Shown here: one piece after another, positions 5,388 to 6,050 of the stretch
Layout: every line of letters begins with the position of its first letter
How positions within the stretch are numbered: position 1 is the first letter of the stretch
NCBI GenBank assembly: GCA_012270665.1
Contig: JAAXHY010000161.1
Span: forward strand, 1-6,050
From: Dehalococcoidia bacterium
GTDB lineage: Bacteria; Chloroflexota; Dehalococcoidia; SAR202; UBA11138
Length of the DNA stretch: 6,050 bases
Reading direction: 5' to 3'
Notes under the pieces: model-generated
Told to the model about the DNA's origin: nothing
Database searches by the model: none
What the model saw: the letters and a program-made list of their open reading frames with translations, nothing else
Program-made: the position numbers and the translations under genes

Positions 5388-6050
5388 ATGGATACTCTGA
5401 ACCTCGTACAACTCCTGTCTGACCGGCTCGGCATCGAGATCCCGCCTGTCGGCCTGGCGTTCGTGGACGGTGAGCCGCCGGACATACCGCCTCTCTACCG
5501 CGAGCCTCCCTCGTTCTGCTCACTCTGGCGCATGGCCGAACTCCGCGTATTCTACGCCCCGGCAGAACAGCACGCCGGATGCGGGATCGGCGGGATGGTG
5601 TCCGGCTTCCTGTCCGCAGAGGGCCGCGAGCGGGAGCTTGCGGAGCTGCTGGAAGAGATGTGCGAGGCCGATGTCGGCACTACGGAGGAGATAGCCGAGA
5701 CTCCCAGATTCGACAAGCCGGGCGCGGGCGCGGTCTATGGGCCGCTGTGGAAGATGCCGCTCGACCCCGACCTAGCCCTGATGTGGGCGACCCTGCCGCA
5801 GATGGGCGTCGTTCAGGAGATACTGGGCAAGGTCATGTGGAAGAACAACCCGCAGGGGGCGGCATTTACCCGTCCGGCCTGCGGAGCGCTGCCCATAGCC
5901 CACCAGCATGGAAAACCGGCGCTGTCCCTCGGCTGTGTCGGGATGAGGCTGTACACGGGCGTTCCGCCCCACCTGTTCCTGGTCGCTATGCCCCCGAAGT
6001 ATCTTCCGAAGTTGGAAGAGGGCCTCGAGTCCATGACGGACGCCCCAGCC
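5388..6050 (+). CDS. DUF169 family protein, 3' truncated by the window edge
   Basis: 221 codons are open to the right edge with no stop. The pattern is that of DUF169 (once called ArCR), found in archaea and in assorted anaerobic and environmental bacteria, with no established function. Family hallmarks in order: an N-terminal helix LVQLLSDRLGIEIPPVGLAF, Cys44 in SFCSLWRMA, Cys65 in HAGCGIGG, the YGPLWKMPLDPDLALMWATLP stretch in the middle (about 117-137), Cys165 in ACGALPIAH and Cys183 in LGCVGMR. The four cysteines in small Gly-rich motifs suggest a metal, Fe-S or other cofactor site; this is inference. The protein looks soluble and lacks a signal peptide. Members are usually about 220 to 260 residues, so little is missing. 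The ATG has only GGA at 5383-5385, 2 bases away, so it lacks a usable Shine-Dalgarno, yet a good promoter sits just upstream. That suggests its own transcription unit apart from nurA. Confidence 0.87.
   Translation, partial: MDTLNLVQLLSDRLGIEIPPVGLAFVDGEPPDIPPLYREPPSFCSLWRMAELRVFYAPAEQHAGCGIGGMVSGFLSAEGRERELAELLEEMCEADVGTTEEIAETPRFDKPGAGAVYGPLWKMPLDPDLALMWATLPQMGVVQEILGKVMWKNNPQGAAFTRPACGALPIAHQHGKPALSLGCVGMRLYTGVPPHLFLVAMPPKYLPKLEEGLESMTDAPA

Overview
The window is GC-rich (roughly 60% by eye) and almost entirely coding, with every recognisable gene on the + strand and gaps of only 16 to 74 bases. It carries six protein genes: the C-terminal part of an S9 prolyl-oligopeptidase-family peptidase (cut at the left edge), a Uma2-family predicted nuclease, an acyl-CoA-dehydrogenase-fold flavoprotein (probably a flavin-dependent monooxygenase), a secreted thioredoxin-like lipoprotein, the NurA repair nuclease, and a DUF169 protein that runs off the right edge. 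I saw no RNA genes, mobile elements, CRISPR arrays or intrinsic terminators.

The gene mix (Uma2 with a coiled-coil tail, a NurA of the bacterial type, DUF169, a DPP IV-like peptidase and a CX4C thioredoxin-like lipoprotein) best fits a Chloroflexota bacterium, perhaps Dehalococcoidia or a SAR202-like lineage. This is inferred from family distribution, not from a marker gene. AUA is used for Ile unusually often for such a GC-rich genome.

Layout: 2-1141 peptidase; 1142-1215 spacer with a perfect TATAAT -10 box and an alternating 5-bp inverted-repeat array; 1216-1989 Uma2; 2010-3167 flavoprotein; 3195-4103 lipoprotein; 4120-5337 nurA; 5338-5387 spacer with the best promoter of the window (TTGACG, 17 bp, extended -10); 5388-6050 DUF169 (open at the right). 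Tight spacing allows co-transcription from Uma2 through nurA. The proteins do not form an obvious single pathway: peptide breakdown, extracytoplasmic redox, flavin oxidation and DNA end processing sit side by side, as in many co-directional housekeeping stretches.

The most notable pattern is in how the genes start. nurA has a textbook Shine-Dalgarno. The lipoprotein and DUF169 genes lack a well-placed one and instead have -10-like hexamers 6 and 12 bases before the ATG, which predicts leaderless or near-leaderless mRNAs. I did not find a convincing undescribed multi-gene system. The least understood pieces are the four-cysteine DUF169 protein, the cysteine cluster inside NurA, and the orphan flavoprotein.
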